This document shows positions 8,560 through 18,120 of a DNA stretch of 64,000 nucleotides, in pieces. The translations under genes and the position numbers were made by a program. The first letter of the stretch is position 1, and every line of letters begins with the position of its first letter. The notes beneath the pieces are model-generated. The model was not told the origin of the DNA and did no database searches. It was given only the letters and a program-made list of their open reading frames with translations. The DNA is from Psychroserpens luteus (GTDB taxonomy: Bacteria > Bacteroidota > Bacteroidia > Flavobacteriales > Flavobacteriaceae), in contig NZ_JADILU010000003.1 of the NCBI RefSeq assembly GCF_015319355.1, positions 580,315 to 644,314 on the forward strand, given 5' to 3'.

Positions 8560-11037
8560 CTAAAACTTAGCACTCAATCTCACATTAAAAACACGAGGCG
8601 TTAAAAAGTTAGGAATCGCATATTGACGCTTACTATACACATCTCTAACCCAAGTATTTGTAATGGTGTTTTGTGCATTAAACATATTAAAAATCTCAAC
8701 ACCTAAAGACAACTCTTTGAATTTCTGTTTCCATTTTGAAGTGTAGGTTTTGTTGTGATCAACAAGAACATACGATATCCCTAAATCTGCACGTTTATAA
8801 TCACGAAGTCGTGTTTGGTAATCATAAGGATCTGCATAACTAGGAGAACCACCAGGAACACCTGTGTTATAAACCAGGTTTAAATACATTTTAAGATCAG
8901 GTATGTTTGGCACATAATCTTGAAATAAGATTCCGAATTTTAAACGTTGATCTGTCGGTCTCGCAATATAACCACGATCATCAATGTTTTCTTCGGTTTT
9001 TAAATATCCAAAACTAAACCAGCTTTCTGTACCAGGAACAAATTCTCCATTAAGACGTAAATCCAATCCGTAAGCATATGCTTTTGCGTTATTTGTAGCT
9101 CTGTAGCGAATTCTCACGTTCTCAAGCGTATAAGGATTTACATCGGTCATGCTTTTATAGTATGCTTCGGAAACGAGCTTAAATGGACGATCCCATAGTT
9201 TGAAACTATATTCGTTACCAAGAACGATATGAATCGATTTTTGCGCTTTTACATCTGGTTGTACAGTTCCTGATGAATCTCTCAACTCACGATAAAAAGG
9301 TGGTTGATAATATACACCTCCAGCAACTCTAAATAACATATCCTTTTCCCAATCTGGTTTTATTGCAAATTGCGCTCTAGGGCTAAATACAGTTTGTGTA
9401 GATGAAGACACACCATTTTGATTAGGAACGTCACTATTTACAGTCCAGTTATGAACTCTCACTCCAGCATTATAAAACACTTCGTTATTGCCTAACATGG
9501 TACGTTTACTCCATTGAGCATAAGCTTGCAATCTGTCAATTTTCACATAATTTGTGGCTCTTACATTTTGAAAAGCAACCAAAGGACCTTCAAAAGGCTC
9601 ATATGGTTGATTGTTTGGAAAATCAAAGATTGGAGGTCTTACAGAGAACCCAGCACTATCAATAATTTCCCATTCTACTTGACGATCACGTATGTCTTCA
9701 TGCGTATATTTTACAGACCATTCTAATGTGGTTTCATCATCAATTTTATAATCACCTTTATGTTCTATATTAAAAATCAATGCATCTAGATCATTACGAG
9801 CATGTGTGAGTTGTGAGCCAATACCTTCAGCGAATTCTACTTCACCTAAATTCTCGTCACCAATATTACTATTCACTTCTCCTAGTCTATATCGTGCTAA
9901 AATATCAAAGTATTCTTCTTCAGTAGTGTGGTACGCAGAAGCAATTAATTTAAGTGTTAAGTCTTCGGTTGCGAAGTAATTTGCTTTAAAAGCCCCAAAA
10001 TTGGTAAGGTATTGGTCTTTTTCTTGTCCGTCATAATTCACCAAAAGAGCCACAGGTTCGTCTAGCGTTCCAAAGTTAGTCTGACGATTTTTTGGTTGAA
10101 ATGTATATTTGTTGAGTGAGATATTTCCGAGGAAATTAAGATGAAACTTATCACTAAACTTATACGTTAAATAAGTTTGAGCATCTGCAAAAACAGGTTT
10201 TACATTAGTTTCAGTTTCTAGAGAATTAATCAACAAACTGTTGTCTCTATAACGCAATCCTATAATTCCTGAAAATTTCGAATCTTTACTCACAGCTTCT
10301 GCAGCAAGGCTTCCACCAAGTAAACTTGCATCTGCACGAATCCCAAAACGTGTAGGATTACGATAAGTAATATCTAATACTGAAGATAATTTATCTCCAT
10401 ATTTAGCTTGAAATCCTCCAGCAGAGAAATCTACATTTTGAACTAAATCGGTATTGACAAAACTCAATCCTTCTTGTTGACCAGAACGAATTAAAAAAGG
10501 TCTGTAAATCTCAATTTCATTAACATACACTAGATTTTCATCAAAATTTCCACCACGAACAGAGTATTGCGTACTCAATTCATTAGAAATATTTACACCA
10601 GGAAGTGTTTTTAATAGATTTTCAACACCAGGATTTGCACCTTTAACGGTTCTAATAACTTCTGGCGAAATGGTGACAACTCCATCTACTTTTTGTCTCG
10701 TATTTGTATTAATAACAACTGTTGCAATTTGCTCAATTTCAACACTCATCACAGGGTTGAATTCTATCTCTTGTCCGTTTTTTAAATTGAATTTAGCTTC
10801 AATGCGTTTATGTCCTAAATGAGTAAAAACAATAGTTATATCTGTATTTACTGGGATTTTAAGAATAAAAAAACCGTTTTCGTTGGTGGTTGTACCATCG
10901 CTTCCTGCTTTGATGTTTACACCAGCGATTGGTTTATTAGCATCATCAAGAATGACACCTCTAATGGTTGCGGTTTGTGAATTTCCGAAGAAAGAAAAGC
11001 CAAGAAAGGCAATGAGTAGTGTGATGTGTAGCTTCAA
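8560..11037 (-). CDS. TonB-dependent outer-membrane receptor with carboxypeptidase-like plug extension
   Basis: An 825-aa outer-membrane transporter. The signal peptide ends at GNSQ (about residue 21). A carboxypeptidase-regulatory-like beta-sandwich (about 23-100, ATIRGVILDDANKPIAGV) is followed by the plug (about 115-225, with GANPGVENLLKTLPGV and the SVRGGNFDENLVYVN strand) and a long 22-strand-type barrel ending in the aromatic-basic tail RVFNVRLSAKF. There is no SusD partner, so it is not a classic SusCD pair. The only plausible start is TTG at 11037, 12 bp after the stop of the peptidase gene; no ATG is available before the signal peptide. The substrate is unknown. The peptidase - receptor - exported-protein operon suggests envelope maintenance or peptide/metal uptake. 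Confidence 0.85.
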   Translation of the reverse strand: MKLHITLLIAFLGFSFFGNSQTATIRGVILDDANKPIAGVNIKAGSDGTTTNENGFFILKIPVNTDITIVFTHLGHKRIEAKFNLKNGQEIEFNPVMSVEIEQIATVVINTNTRQKVDGVVTISPEVIRTVKGANPGVENLLKTLPGVNISNELSTQYSVRGGNFDENLVYVNEIEIYRPFLIRSGQQEGLSFVNTDLVQNVDFSAGGFQAKYGDKLSSVLDITYRNPTRFGIRADASLLGGSLAAEAVSKDSKFSGIIGLRYRDNSLLINSLETETNVKPVFADAQTYLTYKFSDKFHLNFLGNISLNKYTFQPKNRQTNFGTLDEPVALLVNYDGQEKDQYLTNFGAFKANYFATEDLTLKLIASAYHTTEEEYFDILARYRLGEVNSNIGDENLGEVEFAEGIGSQLTHARNDLDALIFNIEHKGDYKIDDETTLEWSVKYTHEDIRDRQVEWEIIDSAGFSVRPPIFDFPNNQPYEPFEGPLVAFQNVRATNYVKIDRLQAYAQWSKRTMLGNNEVFYNAGVRVHNWTVNSDVPNQNGVSSSTQTVFSPRAQFAIKPDWEKDMLFRVAGGVYYQPPFYRELRDSSGTVQPDVKAQKSIHIVLGNEYSFKLWDRPFKLVSEAYYKSMTDVNPYTLENVRIRYRATNNAKAYAYGLDLRLNGEFVPGTESWFSFGYLKTEENIDDRGYIARPTDQRLKFGILFQDYVPNIPDLKMYLNLVYNTGVPGGSPSYADPYDYQTRLRDYKRADLGISYVLVDHNKTYTSKWKQKFKELSLGVEIFNMFNAQNTITNTWVRDVYSKRQYAIPNFLTPRVFNVRLSAKF

Positions 11038-11049
11038 AAGGTTGTTTTT

Positions 11050-12735
11050 TTATTTTCTAAAAAATGTAGATTCAAATGTAGTACTATTTCCTACATTATC
11101 GGTTACAATTAGTTTTAGGTTGTTTTCAGTTTCTGTATTTACTTTATCATCAAAATCATAGGTCAACATGTTTTTTTTGTATTCGTATTCCATTAAAATC
11201 CATTTACCGTTAATGGTTGCTCTGTAATTACTTATTCCAGATAAATCATCGTCTACTTTAACTTTTAATTCGCTCAATTTACTTAACCATTTACCATCTT
11301 GAAAATTGACTGGCTTAATTGTTGGATTAACAGTATCTCTGGCTAAAGTAAAGGTTCCTAGTGATTTAGTTCTGGCAGATAGCATGTCACCTAATCGTTT
11401 GGTACTTATATAACTCGGGTTTTGGTAATAACCGTATAAATTGGCAATAAATAATTTGTCTTTATCATCATCTGCATAATTTTTAATGTCAAATTTTATG
11501 GTATAACTTTTCATTAAGGGGATGATATTCTTGTGCAGTTTTAACGTATCGTTCAAAACACTAAAATCGATATGAAAATCATCGTAGAATGTTTGCTTCG
11601 GAAAATAAACAGCTACATTACCTTGTTCTAATTCATTAACTTTATTTGCTATAATGTACGTGTTTGGTTTGAGCTCTGGCGCTTCAAGAATTTCTTTGGC
11701 AGGTTTCCCTTTGACAGGAATGGTAAGCCAAGATTCATTACCTTTAAAATCTCTTAATCTTACTTTGTAAACTGTGTTGGTGCTATCTTCTACTTTAATA
11801 TAACCACTAGCATCAACATCTTTTAACATACTTAATGTATTACCTGGTTGTACAAATAATTTCTGGATTCTTGATTTTTCTTCTTTATAAACTTCGTAAT
11901 CTATAAAGCGATTGATGTGTTTAGATTCATCAAAACTAAATCGCTTAAAATCCATTTCAAAGGTTTTGTTGCCATTATAAAAACTTTGAATGTTACTTAG
12001 TCCGTTTTTGTTATAAGCAAAATCCAGTTGATCATAACTTACAACTCCAAAACCAATATCTCCATAGGCCTCAATAGGTTCTGTCGTATAATCACCATTT
12101 TTGTTTGGGATTAAGCGTAGCTCTATTCTTTTCTTTATGTTATTAATATGTGAATTTCTATCTTTAGGGTAAGCATAAACTGCAGAGAGAACAGGTGGTT
12201 TGGAGTCTTTAATATCAAAACCAAAGAGTAATGGGTTTATAGGACGTTCTTCATTGTCACGAATTTCAAAATGAAGATGTGGTCCTCCAGAGCTTCCACT
12301 ATTACCAGATAAGGCAACTATGTCATCTGCAGAAATTGGCAATTCATCAGGAGAAGGAAACACTTCTACTTCATAACTTTCTTTATCATATTGACAAGTC
12401 TTTATATATTTTTGAATGCGTGGCGAAAACTTGCTAAGATGTGCGTAAACGCTAACATAACCATTAGGATGTGTGATGTATAGCGCTTTTCCGTAGCCAT
12501 AATGAGACACTTTAATTCTACTGACATAACCTTGAGCAGCAGCATATATATTTAACCCAGTGCGTTGTTGCGTTTTTATATCTAATCCAGAATGAAAATG
12601 GTTTGATCTCAGCTCTGCAAAAGTACCAGATAATACAAGTGTTACATCTAACGGACTCCTAAAATAGTCTTGAGGATAAGGGGATTGTGAAAACCCAAAA
12701 GTAAAACAGAATAGTAAGAGTATGGTATATTTCAT
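11050..12735 (-). CDS. M23-family metallopeptidase (LytM domain), exported
   Basis: About 561 residues. After a signal peptide (MKYTILLLFCFTFGFSQ), an M23/LytM domain occupies about 25-165 with a complete zinc site: HFHSGLDI (H48, D52), VYAHL (H99) and HLHFE (H153, H155). The long remainder is beta-rich and contains Ig-like strands. M23 enzymes cleave peptide cross-bridges or act as scaffold proteins for other hydrolases; the intact ligands argue for activity. The frame could start at TTG 12741, but ATG 12735 gives the clean signal peptide. It is the first gene of a three-gene unit with the TonB receptor and a small exported protein. Confidence 0.85.
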   Translation of the reverse strand: MKYTILLLFCFTFGFSQSPYPQDYFRSPLDVTLVLSGTFAELRSNHFHSGLDIKTQQRTGLNIYAAAQGYVSRIKVSHYGYGKALYITHPNGYVSVYAHLSKFSPRIQKYIKTCQYDKESYEVEVFPSPDELPISADDIVALSGNSGSSGGPHLHFEIRDNEERPINPLLFGFDIKDSKPPVLSAVYAYPKDRNSHINNIKKRIELRLIPNKNGDYTTEPIEAYGDIGFGVVSYDQLDFAYNKNGLSNIQSFYNGNKTFEMDFKRFSFDESKHINRFIDYEVYKEEKSRIQKLFVQPGNTLSMLKDVDASGYIKVEDSTNTVYKVRLRDFKGNESWLTIPVKGKPAKEILEAPELKPNTYIIANKVNELEQGNVAVYFPKQTFYDDFHIDFSVLNDTLKLHKNIIPLMKSYTIKFDIKNYADDDKDKLFIANLYGYYQNPSYISTKRLGDMLSARTKSLGTFTLARDTVNPTIKPVNFQDGKWLSKLSELKVKVDDDLSGISNYRATINGKWILMEYEYKKNMLTYDFDDKVNTETENNLKLIVTDNVGNSTTFESTFFRK

Positions 12736-12897
12736 AAGCAAGTTTAGTTGAATGCTAAAGTATCAATTTCAAAATAATCCTCAAAAGTATATTGACAAAA
12801 AAGACTTATATATCAATTATACAGCATTATAACTGATTTTAGCGAATTAAATTTTAAAATTTTTGATAAAACAATAGTAAATATTCACGTAGTATGT

Positions 12898-12905
12898 TAA
12901 CTTTG
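12898..12905 (+). promoter_or_regulatory. -7 element upstream of the coiled-coil/zapA/rny cluster
   Basis: TAACTTTG is an exact match to the flavobacterial -7 box TAnnTTTG and lies 24 bp before the ATG at 12930. A clear TTG at the expected -33 spacing is not seen. Confidence 0.5.
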
Positions 12906-12929
12906 TTACATCAGTATTGAATTTTGTAA

Positions 12930-13220
12930 ATGAGTAAAATTGAAGATGTTGTAGATTCTTTAGAGAATAAAATAAGCAAGGTTTTGCATAAACTTGAAGT
13001 TTTAAAGCAAACAAATGCCAAGATTTCTGAAGAATTAGCAATGCAGCAGCAGAAAAATATTCAACAACAAGAAGAATTAAGTTCTTGGGTTGAAAAATAT
13101 GAAGCTCTAAAAATGGCAAATTCATTACTAGGCAGTGACGAAAATAATCGAGAAACAAAGCTCAAAATAAATACATTAATAAGAGACATTGATCATTGTA
13201 TTGCTCAATTATCTGAATAA
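12930..13220 (+). CDS. Small coiled-coil protein upstream of ZapA
   Basis: 96 residues, almost entirely heptad-like: VVDSLENKISKVLHKLEVL, then a Gln-rich segment (MQQQKNIQQQEEL) and a second helix. No membrane segment or signal peptide. It lies 15 bp before zapA on the same strand and is likely co-transcribed. The size, coiled coil and position resemble ZapB or other small FtsZ-ring accessory proteins, but sequence identity with ZapB cannot be judged here. Such proteins are often left as hypothetical in flavobacteria. A division-linked role is inferred from context only. Confidence 0.7.
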   Translation: MSKIEDVVDSLENKISKVLHKLEVLKQTNAKISEELAMQQQKNIQQQEELSSWVEKYEALKMANSLLGSDENNRETKLKINTLIRDIDHCIAQLSE

Positions 13221-13235
13221 TGTGAATCAAATTTA

Positions 13236-13529
13236 ATGGCAGACCAGCTTAAAATAAAGCTATCTATAGCTAACAGAGTATATCCTTTAACTATTGCACC
13301 GAGTCAAGAAGAAGGTTTACGTAAAGCAGCTAAAAAGATAGAAGCCATGATAACTCAATTTGAGCAAAACTATTCTGTGAGAGATAAGCAAGACGTTTTA
13401 GCAATGTGCGCTTTACAATTTGCATCTCAAGTAGAACAGAAAACAATAGATAAAGCCAATGTTAGTGAAGATATTGAAGATAAGCTTAATGCTTTAGATC
13501 AGTTACTTCAAAAACATTTAAGTGCTTAA
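13236..13529 (+). CDS. zapA: Cell division protein ZapA
   Basis: 97 residues with the ZapA pattern: an N-terminal beta-hairpin head (LKIKLSIANRVYPLTI), the EEGLRKAAKKIEAMI helix, and a C-terminal coiled coil through DVLAMCALQFASQ. ZapA binds and bundles FtsZ at midcell. The length is normal for Bacteroidota. It follows the coiled-coil gene and precedes a probable 6S-type RNA and rny. The zapA - small RNA arrangement matches the E. coli zapA - ssrS order. Confidence 0.85.
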   Translation: MADQLKIKLSIANRVYPLTIAPSQEEGLRKAAKKIEAMITQFEQNYSVRDKQDVLAMCALQFASQVEQKTIDKANVSEDIEDKLNALDQLLQKHLSA

Positions 13530-13556
13530 GTTCTTTTAAATAAATAATAGGTTACT

Positions 13557-13745
13557 GCCTACATTAGTGATATTTTTTGATAAACTCAACGATCAATTCT
13601 TTAAAAAGGGTGAGTCTAAGTTGTAAAATCGTGCTGCCAGGAATTAAATTTATTTAATTTCAAAGCAGATTTTTGATCAGCTTGTTAGCCCTAAACTTGT
13701 TTTTTAAGGAGTTTATACAAAACCAGAACTAGTGTAGGCTTTTTT
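13557..13745 (+). ncRNA. ssrS: Probable 6S-type RNA (6S-Flavo-like)
   Basis: This intergenic segment folds into one long nested hairpin. The closing stem 13557-13568 with 13728-13739 is 12 bp with one G-U pair. Nested pairs are 13580-13587 with 13709-13716 (8 bp perfect) and 13591-13596 with 13673-13678 (6 bp). An apical AT-rich hairpin covers about 13641-13661. A run of six T follows the closing stem at once, as for a terminator. A length near 190 nt, a rod-like shape with a central bubble, and the position between zapA and rny all fit 6S RNA, which binds RNA polymerase holoenzyme. No covariance search could be run, so the family name is inferred. Confidence 0.7.
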
Positions 13746-13753
13746 ATGCCATA

Positions 13754-13779
13754 ATTTTTGGGTTTTATAGCTCAAAAAT
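13754..13779 (+). promoter_or_regulatory. Leader hairpin upstream of rny
   Basis: 13754-13762 pairs with 13771-13779 (9 bp, one G-U) around an 8-nt loop, 35 bp before the rny start. It could stabilise the 5' end left after the 6S-like transcript, or influence rny translation. Tentative. Confidence 0.35.
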
Positions 13780-13814
13780 AAATTGATATTACCACTAATT
13801 AAAACTAACTAAAC

Positions 13815-15392
13815 ATGGATATGAATACAATTTTAATGATTGTTGGAGGCGTTGTGCTTGGCCTAGTAATAGGATACATAATTGCCAAATCATTAGAAAA
13901 AAACAATGCGTCAAAGCTTATAGAAAATGCTCAAAACGAAGCAAATTCAATTTTAAAACAAGCAAAAAATGATGGAGAGTCTATCAAAAAAGATAAGATG
14001 CTCCAAGCTAAAGAGAAATTTTTAGAATTAAAAGCAGAGCACGAAAAAGTGATTTTGTCTCGTGACAAAAAAATGGCTGAAGCTGAAAAACGTACTAGAG
14101 ATAAAGAGTCTCAAGTATCTAGTGAATTAGCGCAAAATAAAAAATCTAACCAATCTTTAGATGACAAAATAAAAGATTATGATTTTCGCTTAGAATTTTT
14201 AGAAAAGAAAAAAGAAGAGGTAGAGAAAGCGCACAAGAGTCAAATTAAGCAATTAGAAGTGATCTCTGGGTTGTCTGCAGAAGATGCTAAATCACAATTA
14301 GTTGAGTCTTTAAAAAGTGAAGCTAAAACAGATGCGATGAGCTATATCCAAAATACAATGGAAGAAGCTAAGTTAACAGCACAACAAGACGCTAAGAAGA
14401 TTATCATAAGTACTATTCAACGTATTGGTACAGAAGAAGCAATAGATAATTGTGTTTCTGTTTTTAATATAGAATCTGATGATGTTAAAGGACGAATCAT
14501 TGGTCGTGAAGGTCGAAATATTCGTGCTATTGAAGCTGCAACTGGTGTAGAAATTATTGTTGATGATACTCCAGAAGCAATTATTTTATCTTGTTTTGAT
14601 TCTGTAAGGCGAGAAATTGCACGTTTATCTTTACATAAATTGGTTACCGATGGAAGAATACATCCAGCACGTATTGAAGAAATTGTACAGAAAACACAAA
14701 AGCAAATTGAGCAAGAAATTGTAGAAGTTGGTAAGCGTACTGTAATCGATTTAGGAATTCATGGTCTACATCCAGAATTGATTAAAATGATTGGACGTAT
14801 GAAATATCGTTCGTCTTACGGACAAAATTTACTACAACACTCACGTGAAGTAGCTAAACTTTGTGGTGTTATGGCTGCTGAATTAGGTTTAAATCCTAAG
14901 CTGGCAAAACGAGCAGGTCTTTTACATGATATTGGTAAAGTACCATCATCTGAAGCAGATATGGAAACTCCACACGCTATCCTTGGGATGCAATGGGCAG
15001 AGAAACATGGTGAAAAACCAGAAGTTTGTAATGCTATTGGAGCTCACCACGACGAAATAGAAATGACAACGCTATTAGCACCAATTGTTCAGGTTTGTGA
15101 TGCAATATCTGGAGCAAGACCAGGAGCAAGACGTCAAGTTTTAGATTCTTACATACAACGTCTTAAAGATCTTGAAGAAGTAGCATTTGGTTTTCCTGGT
15201 GTAAATAAAGCGTATGCTATCCAAGCAGGTAGAGAATTACGTGTGATGGTTGAAAGTGAAAAAGTATCTGATGAGCAAGCTGCTAATTTATCGTTTGAGA
15301 TTTCTCAAAAGATCCAAACAGATATGACATATCCAGGACAAGTAAAAGTTACTGTGATTAGAGAAACTAGAGCAGTGAATATTGCTAAATAA
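13815..15392 (+). CDS. rny: Ribonuclease Y
   Basis: A 525-aa membrane-anchored endoribonuclease that starts mRNA decay. It has an N-terminal membrane helix (about 5-24, [14 protein letters not shown]), a long charged coiled coil (about 30-165), a KH RNA-binding domain ([15 protein letters not shown], about 226-240) and an HD domain with GLLHDIGK (about 369-376) and later AHHDE. It is full length. The region before it holds the 6S-like RNA and a short hairpin. The transcript ends at the bidirectional terminator near 15419. Confidence 0.95.
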   Translation: MDMNTILMIVGGVVLGLVIGYIIAKSLEKNNASKLIENAQNEANSILKQAKNDGESIKKDKMLQAKEKFLELKAEHEKVILSRDKKMAEAEKRTRDKESQVSSELAQNKKSNQSLDDKIKDYDFRLEFLEKKKEEVEKAHKSQIKQLEVISGLSAEDAKSQLVESLKSEAKTDAMSYIQNTMEEAKLTAQQDAKKIIISTIQRIGTEEAIDNCVSVFNIESDDVKGRIIGREGRNIRAIEAATGVEIIVDDTPEAIILSCFDSVRREIARLSLHKLVTDGRIHPARIEEIVQKTQKQIEQEIVEVGKRTVIDLGIHGLHPELIKMIGRMKYRSSYGQNLLQHSREVAKLCGVMAAELGLNPKLAKRAGLLHDIGKVPSSEADMETPHAILGMQWAEKHGEKPEVCNAIGAHHDEIEMTTLLAPIVQVCDAISGARPGARRQVLDSYIQRLKDLEEVAFGFPGVNKAYAIQAGRELRVMVESEKVSDEQAANLSFEISQKIQTDMTYPGQVKVTVIRETRAVNIAK

Positions 15393-15418
15393 TTTCCGAA
15401 GAAAAATATATTGAATAT

Positions 15419-15446
15419 AAAAGCACTCTTTTTAAGAGTGCTTTTG
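15419..15446. terminator. Bidirectional terminator between rny and histidine kinase 1
   Basis: 15419-15430 pairs with 15434-15445 (12 bp) around a TTT loop, with A and T runs on either side so it can work in both directions. The stop codon of the minus-strand kinase lies in its loop. Confidence 0.85.
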
Positions 15447-16595
15447 TTTTTGAAAGGTGAGTATAAATGTAGAGCCTTCGCCCAATTTGCTTTCTACTTC
15501 AATTGTTCCTCCAAGAGTCTCCATTTGAGTTTTAGTGATATGTAATCCTACGCCTCTAGAATCGTCCCTTTTAGTACCATGAAATGTTTGATAAATTTCA
15601 AAAATTTTGTTCTTATATTTATTGGTATCTATTCCTATACCATTATCTCCAACTAGAATTTTAAGTTCATTTTTAGTGTGGACAGACTGTAAGATAATTT
15701 TAGAATTACGATTATTAGATTTGTATTTAATCCCATTTGTAATCAAATTATGGAGAATACTCTCCAAATAAGATCTGTTTACGCTAATAAAGTCATCTTT
15801 TCTTATCGAATTATAAATTGCTATGTCATTATGAGCGATATCCATTTCTAGACCATTTATAACCTTTTCTGCACAATTATAAATATTAACACGCTCATTA
15901 AGATCATTAGAATTGGATTTAGTTTTTATACTTATAATATCATCTAAATCGACTATTGTCGTTGATAACGCTTTAGAAATTGTCTTTAAATGCTGGAATA
16001 GTTGTAATTTTTCTTCTTCGGAATTTGGTTCATCAAGAAACTCAAGGATGTTTTCAAAATTACCTATGTGAGTCTTAAGATTATGCGATACAATATGAGT
16101 GAAATTATGCAATCTTTCATTTTGACTTGTTATGAGTTCAAGATAGCGTTCAGACTGTTCTTCTTTTTTCTTTCTATAACTAATATCAGTATGTGTACCA
16201 ATGATACGGGTTGGTTTACCTTTTGCATTTCTCTCAATAACTTTGCCTTTATCAAGAATCCATTTATAGGTTCCATCTTTACATAAAATGCGATGTTCAT
16301 TTTCATAAATATCTAATGACCCATTAATATGTGCATTGAAATCTTTAAAATAGGTTTCAGAATCTTCAGGATGTACTCTACGATTCCATTCGGTTGCAGA
16401 GTTTGTTAGTTCATTTTCTTCGAATCCTAATATTTTTTTTGACTGTTTAGAGTAATAAACTTGATTACGTATTGCGTCATAATCCCAAAGACCGACATTA
16501 GTATTTTCTAGTGCTATTTGCCATCTTTTATCCTCAATAGATTTTGTGTTTTCAATGGTATTTTGAGTTGTGGCTTTTTGTCTTTTCCAGAACAT
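15432..16595 (-). CDS. Soluble PAS-domain sensor histidine kinase (paralogue 1)
   Basis: 387 residues with no membrane segment. It has a PAS/PAC domain (about 25-140; WDYD, RRVHPEDSETYFKDF and IIGTHTDIS are PAC-like), then a dimerisation helix with the phospho-accepting H171 in HIVSHNLK, and an ATPase domain with the N-box NLITNGIKYK (N287), GDNGIGID and RGVGLHITK. All kinase boxes look intact. No response regulator is nearby, so it is an orphan kinase. It is a close paralogue of the next gene upstream, suggesting tandem duplication. Signal unknown, presumably cytosolic. The gene ends inside the shared terminator with rny. Confidence 0.9.
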   Translation of the reverse strand: MFWKRQKATTQNTIENTKSIEDKRWQIALENTNVGLWDYDAIRNQVYYSKQSKKILGFEENELTNSATEWNRRVHPEDSETYFKDFNAHINGSLDIYENEHRILCKDGTYKWILDKGKVIERNAKGKPTRIIGTHTDISYRKKKEEQSERYLELITSQNERLHNFTHIVSHNLKTHIGNFENILEFLDEPNSEEEKLQLFQHLKTISKALSTTIVDLDDIISIKTKSNSNDLNERVNIYNCAEKVINGLEMDIAHNDIAIYNSIRKDDFISVNRSYLESILHNLITNGIKYKSNNRNSKIILQSVHTKNELKILVGDNGIGIDTNKYKNKIFEIYQTFHGTKRDDSRGVGLHITKTQMETLGGTIEVESKLGEGSTFILTFQKQKHS

Positions 16596-16870
16596 TTTGT
16601 AGGGCTTTTTTTATAAGACACTTATTATACGAAATTGTCACTTTTTTATCAATTTTATTTTTGCTTTTATTCTGCTAATTAATAAGAAAAACTAAAATGC
16701 ATTGTGACTCAATAAGTTTCAAAAATTAAAGTGTTGTGGTATAAACGTAAATAACATTTGATTTATTCTGAAAAAAATAAAAACATGAGGTTTTTATGAA
16801 TAGAGTAGTGGGTGTTCATAGGCAATTTTTCCGAAGAAAAGAATAGTAGAGAAAGTCTTACTATTAAGTC
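16596..16870. other. Intergenic region between the two histidine kinases
   Basis: 275 bp, AT-rich. It contains one exact TTTCCGAAGAAA word (16828-16839) but no convincing promoter, terminator or reading frame. Because each kinase has a long upstream gap, they are probably transcribed separately. Confidence 0.5.
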
Positions 16871-18004
16871 TTAATTCGTTGCAATAATTTTAAAGGTTGT
16901 GCCTTTACCTAATTCACTTTCTACTTTAATTTTGCCATTAAAGCTTTCTATTTGATTTTTTATAAGATAGAGACCAACACCTTCTGATTCCATATTGGGA
17001 TGAAAAGTCTTGTAGAGTCCAAAAATATCGTTTCCAAATTTATTTAGGTCAATTCCAGAACCATTATCTGAAACACTCAATTCTATCGTTTTATGATCAA
17101 ATATGCTGTCTATATTTATAACCGGATCTCTATCAGGATGTTTGTATTTAATTGCATTTGTTAGCAGGTTTTGAACAATGCTTTCAAAATAAGATTTATT
17201 GTACGTTATAAATAATTTTTCATTGACGTTATTTTTTATTGTTGCATTAGATTTTTTGATAACAAAATCTAACGAATTTAAAATACGATCAACTTCTTTA
17301 GAAATATTAATTTTTTCTAATCGTTTATTTTTATTGTTTTGAACACATACTATTTTGTTTAAATCACTTATGGTTTTACTTAAAGAGTTAGATAGTGTGA
17401 GCATGTGTTTAAAGATGTCGTTCTTTTCTGTTTCATCTTCTTCTTCTTGATAAAATTCTAAAAGACTTTCTAAATTACCTGTATGTTGTTTAAGGTTATG
17501 TGTTACTATGTGTGCAAAATTTTTGAGTCTATTATTTTGTTCTGAAGCAATGGTTAAAGCGTTGTTAATTTGTGTTTCATTGTTTTTAAGTTTTGTGATG
17601 TCTGTGTGAGTACCAATGATTCGTTTGGGTTTATCATCATTTGTCCATTCTACAATTTTCCCTCTATCTCGTATCCATTTATACCTACCGTTTTCACACT
17701 TTACCCTATGTACGTTTTCATACATGGTTTTATGACCGTTGAGATGGTCTTGAAAATCTTTAAAATACTGTATTTTGTCATCTGGATGAACACGGTCATT
17801 CCAATCTTGTGGATTTTTTCCAAAGTCGGGATTTGTAACTCCTATAATTTGTCTTGAACCTTCAGAAAAATGAACTTGATTTTTTTCGGCATTATATTCC
17901 CATACTCCAATACTAGAATATTCTAATGCAAGTTTAGATTTATAACCTTCTGTAACGTCTTCTTTTTTTGAAGCACTATGAAATCCCATCTTTAAATAAT
18001 TCAT
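16871..18004 (-). CDS. Soluble PAS-domain sensor histidine kinase (paralogue 2)
   Basis: 377 residues with the same layout as the downstream kinase: PAS/PAC at about 24-138 (WEYN, DRVHPDDKIQYFKDF, IIGTHTDIT), H169 in HIVTHNLK, the N-box NLLTNAIKYK, SDNGSGID and SEGVGLYLIK. The first dozen residues differ, while the PAC and H-box blocks are nearly superimposable on the other copy. Orphan, with no receiver domain protein nearby. The pair may feed one regulator or form heterodimers, which is inference. ATG start at 18004. Confidence 0.9.
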   Translation of the reverse strand: MNYLKMGFHSASKKEDVTEGYKSKLALEYSSIGVWEYNAEKNQVHFSEGSRQIIGVTNPDFGKNPQDWNDRVHPDDKIQYFKDFQDHLNGHKTMYENVHRVKCENGRYKWIRDRGKIVEWTNDDKPKRIIGTHTDITKLKNNETQINNALTIASEQNNRLKNFAHIVTHNLKQHTGNLESLLEFYQEEEDETEKNDIFKHMLTLSNSLSKTISDLNKIVCVQNNKNKRLEKINISKEVDRILNSLDFVIKKSNATIKNNVNEKLFITYNKSYFESIVQNLLTNAIKYKHPDRDPVINIDSIFDHKTIELSVSDNGSGIDLNKFGNDIFGLYKTFHPNMESEGVGLYLIKNQIESFNGKIKVESELGKGTTFKIIATN

Positions 18005-18120
18005 ATATAATATGTATTAAAGAATTTCGTTAGGGACTTCAATTCTTGGTTAATGCATTGATATTAGTAAGATTAAATGTACTAAATAAGCTTTAAAGAT
18101 ACAAGTTTTATAAGATTTTT

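Noticed and set aside
12847-13158. 103-residue minus-strand frame opposite the coiled-coil gene
   Set aside because: It is antisense to a better supported gene with a promoter element and operon context.
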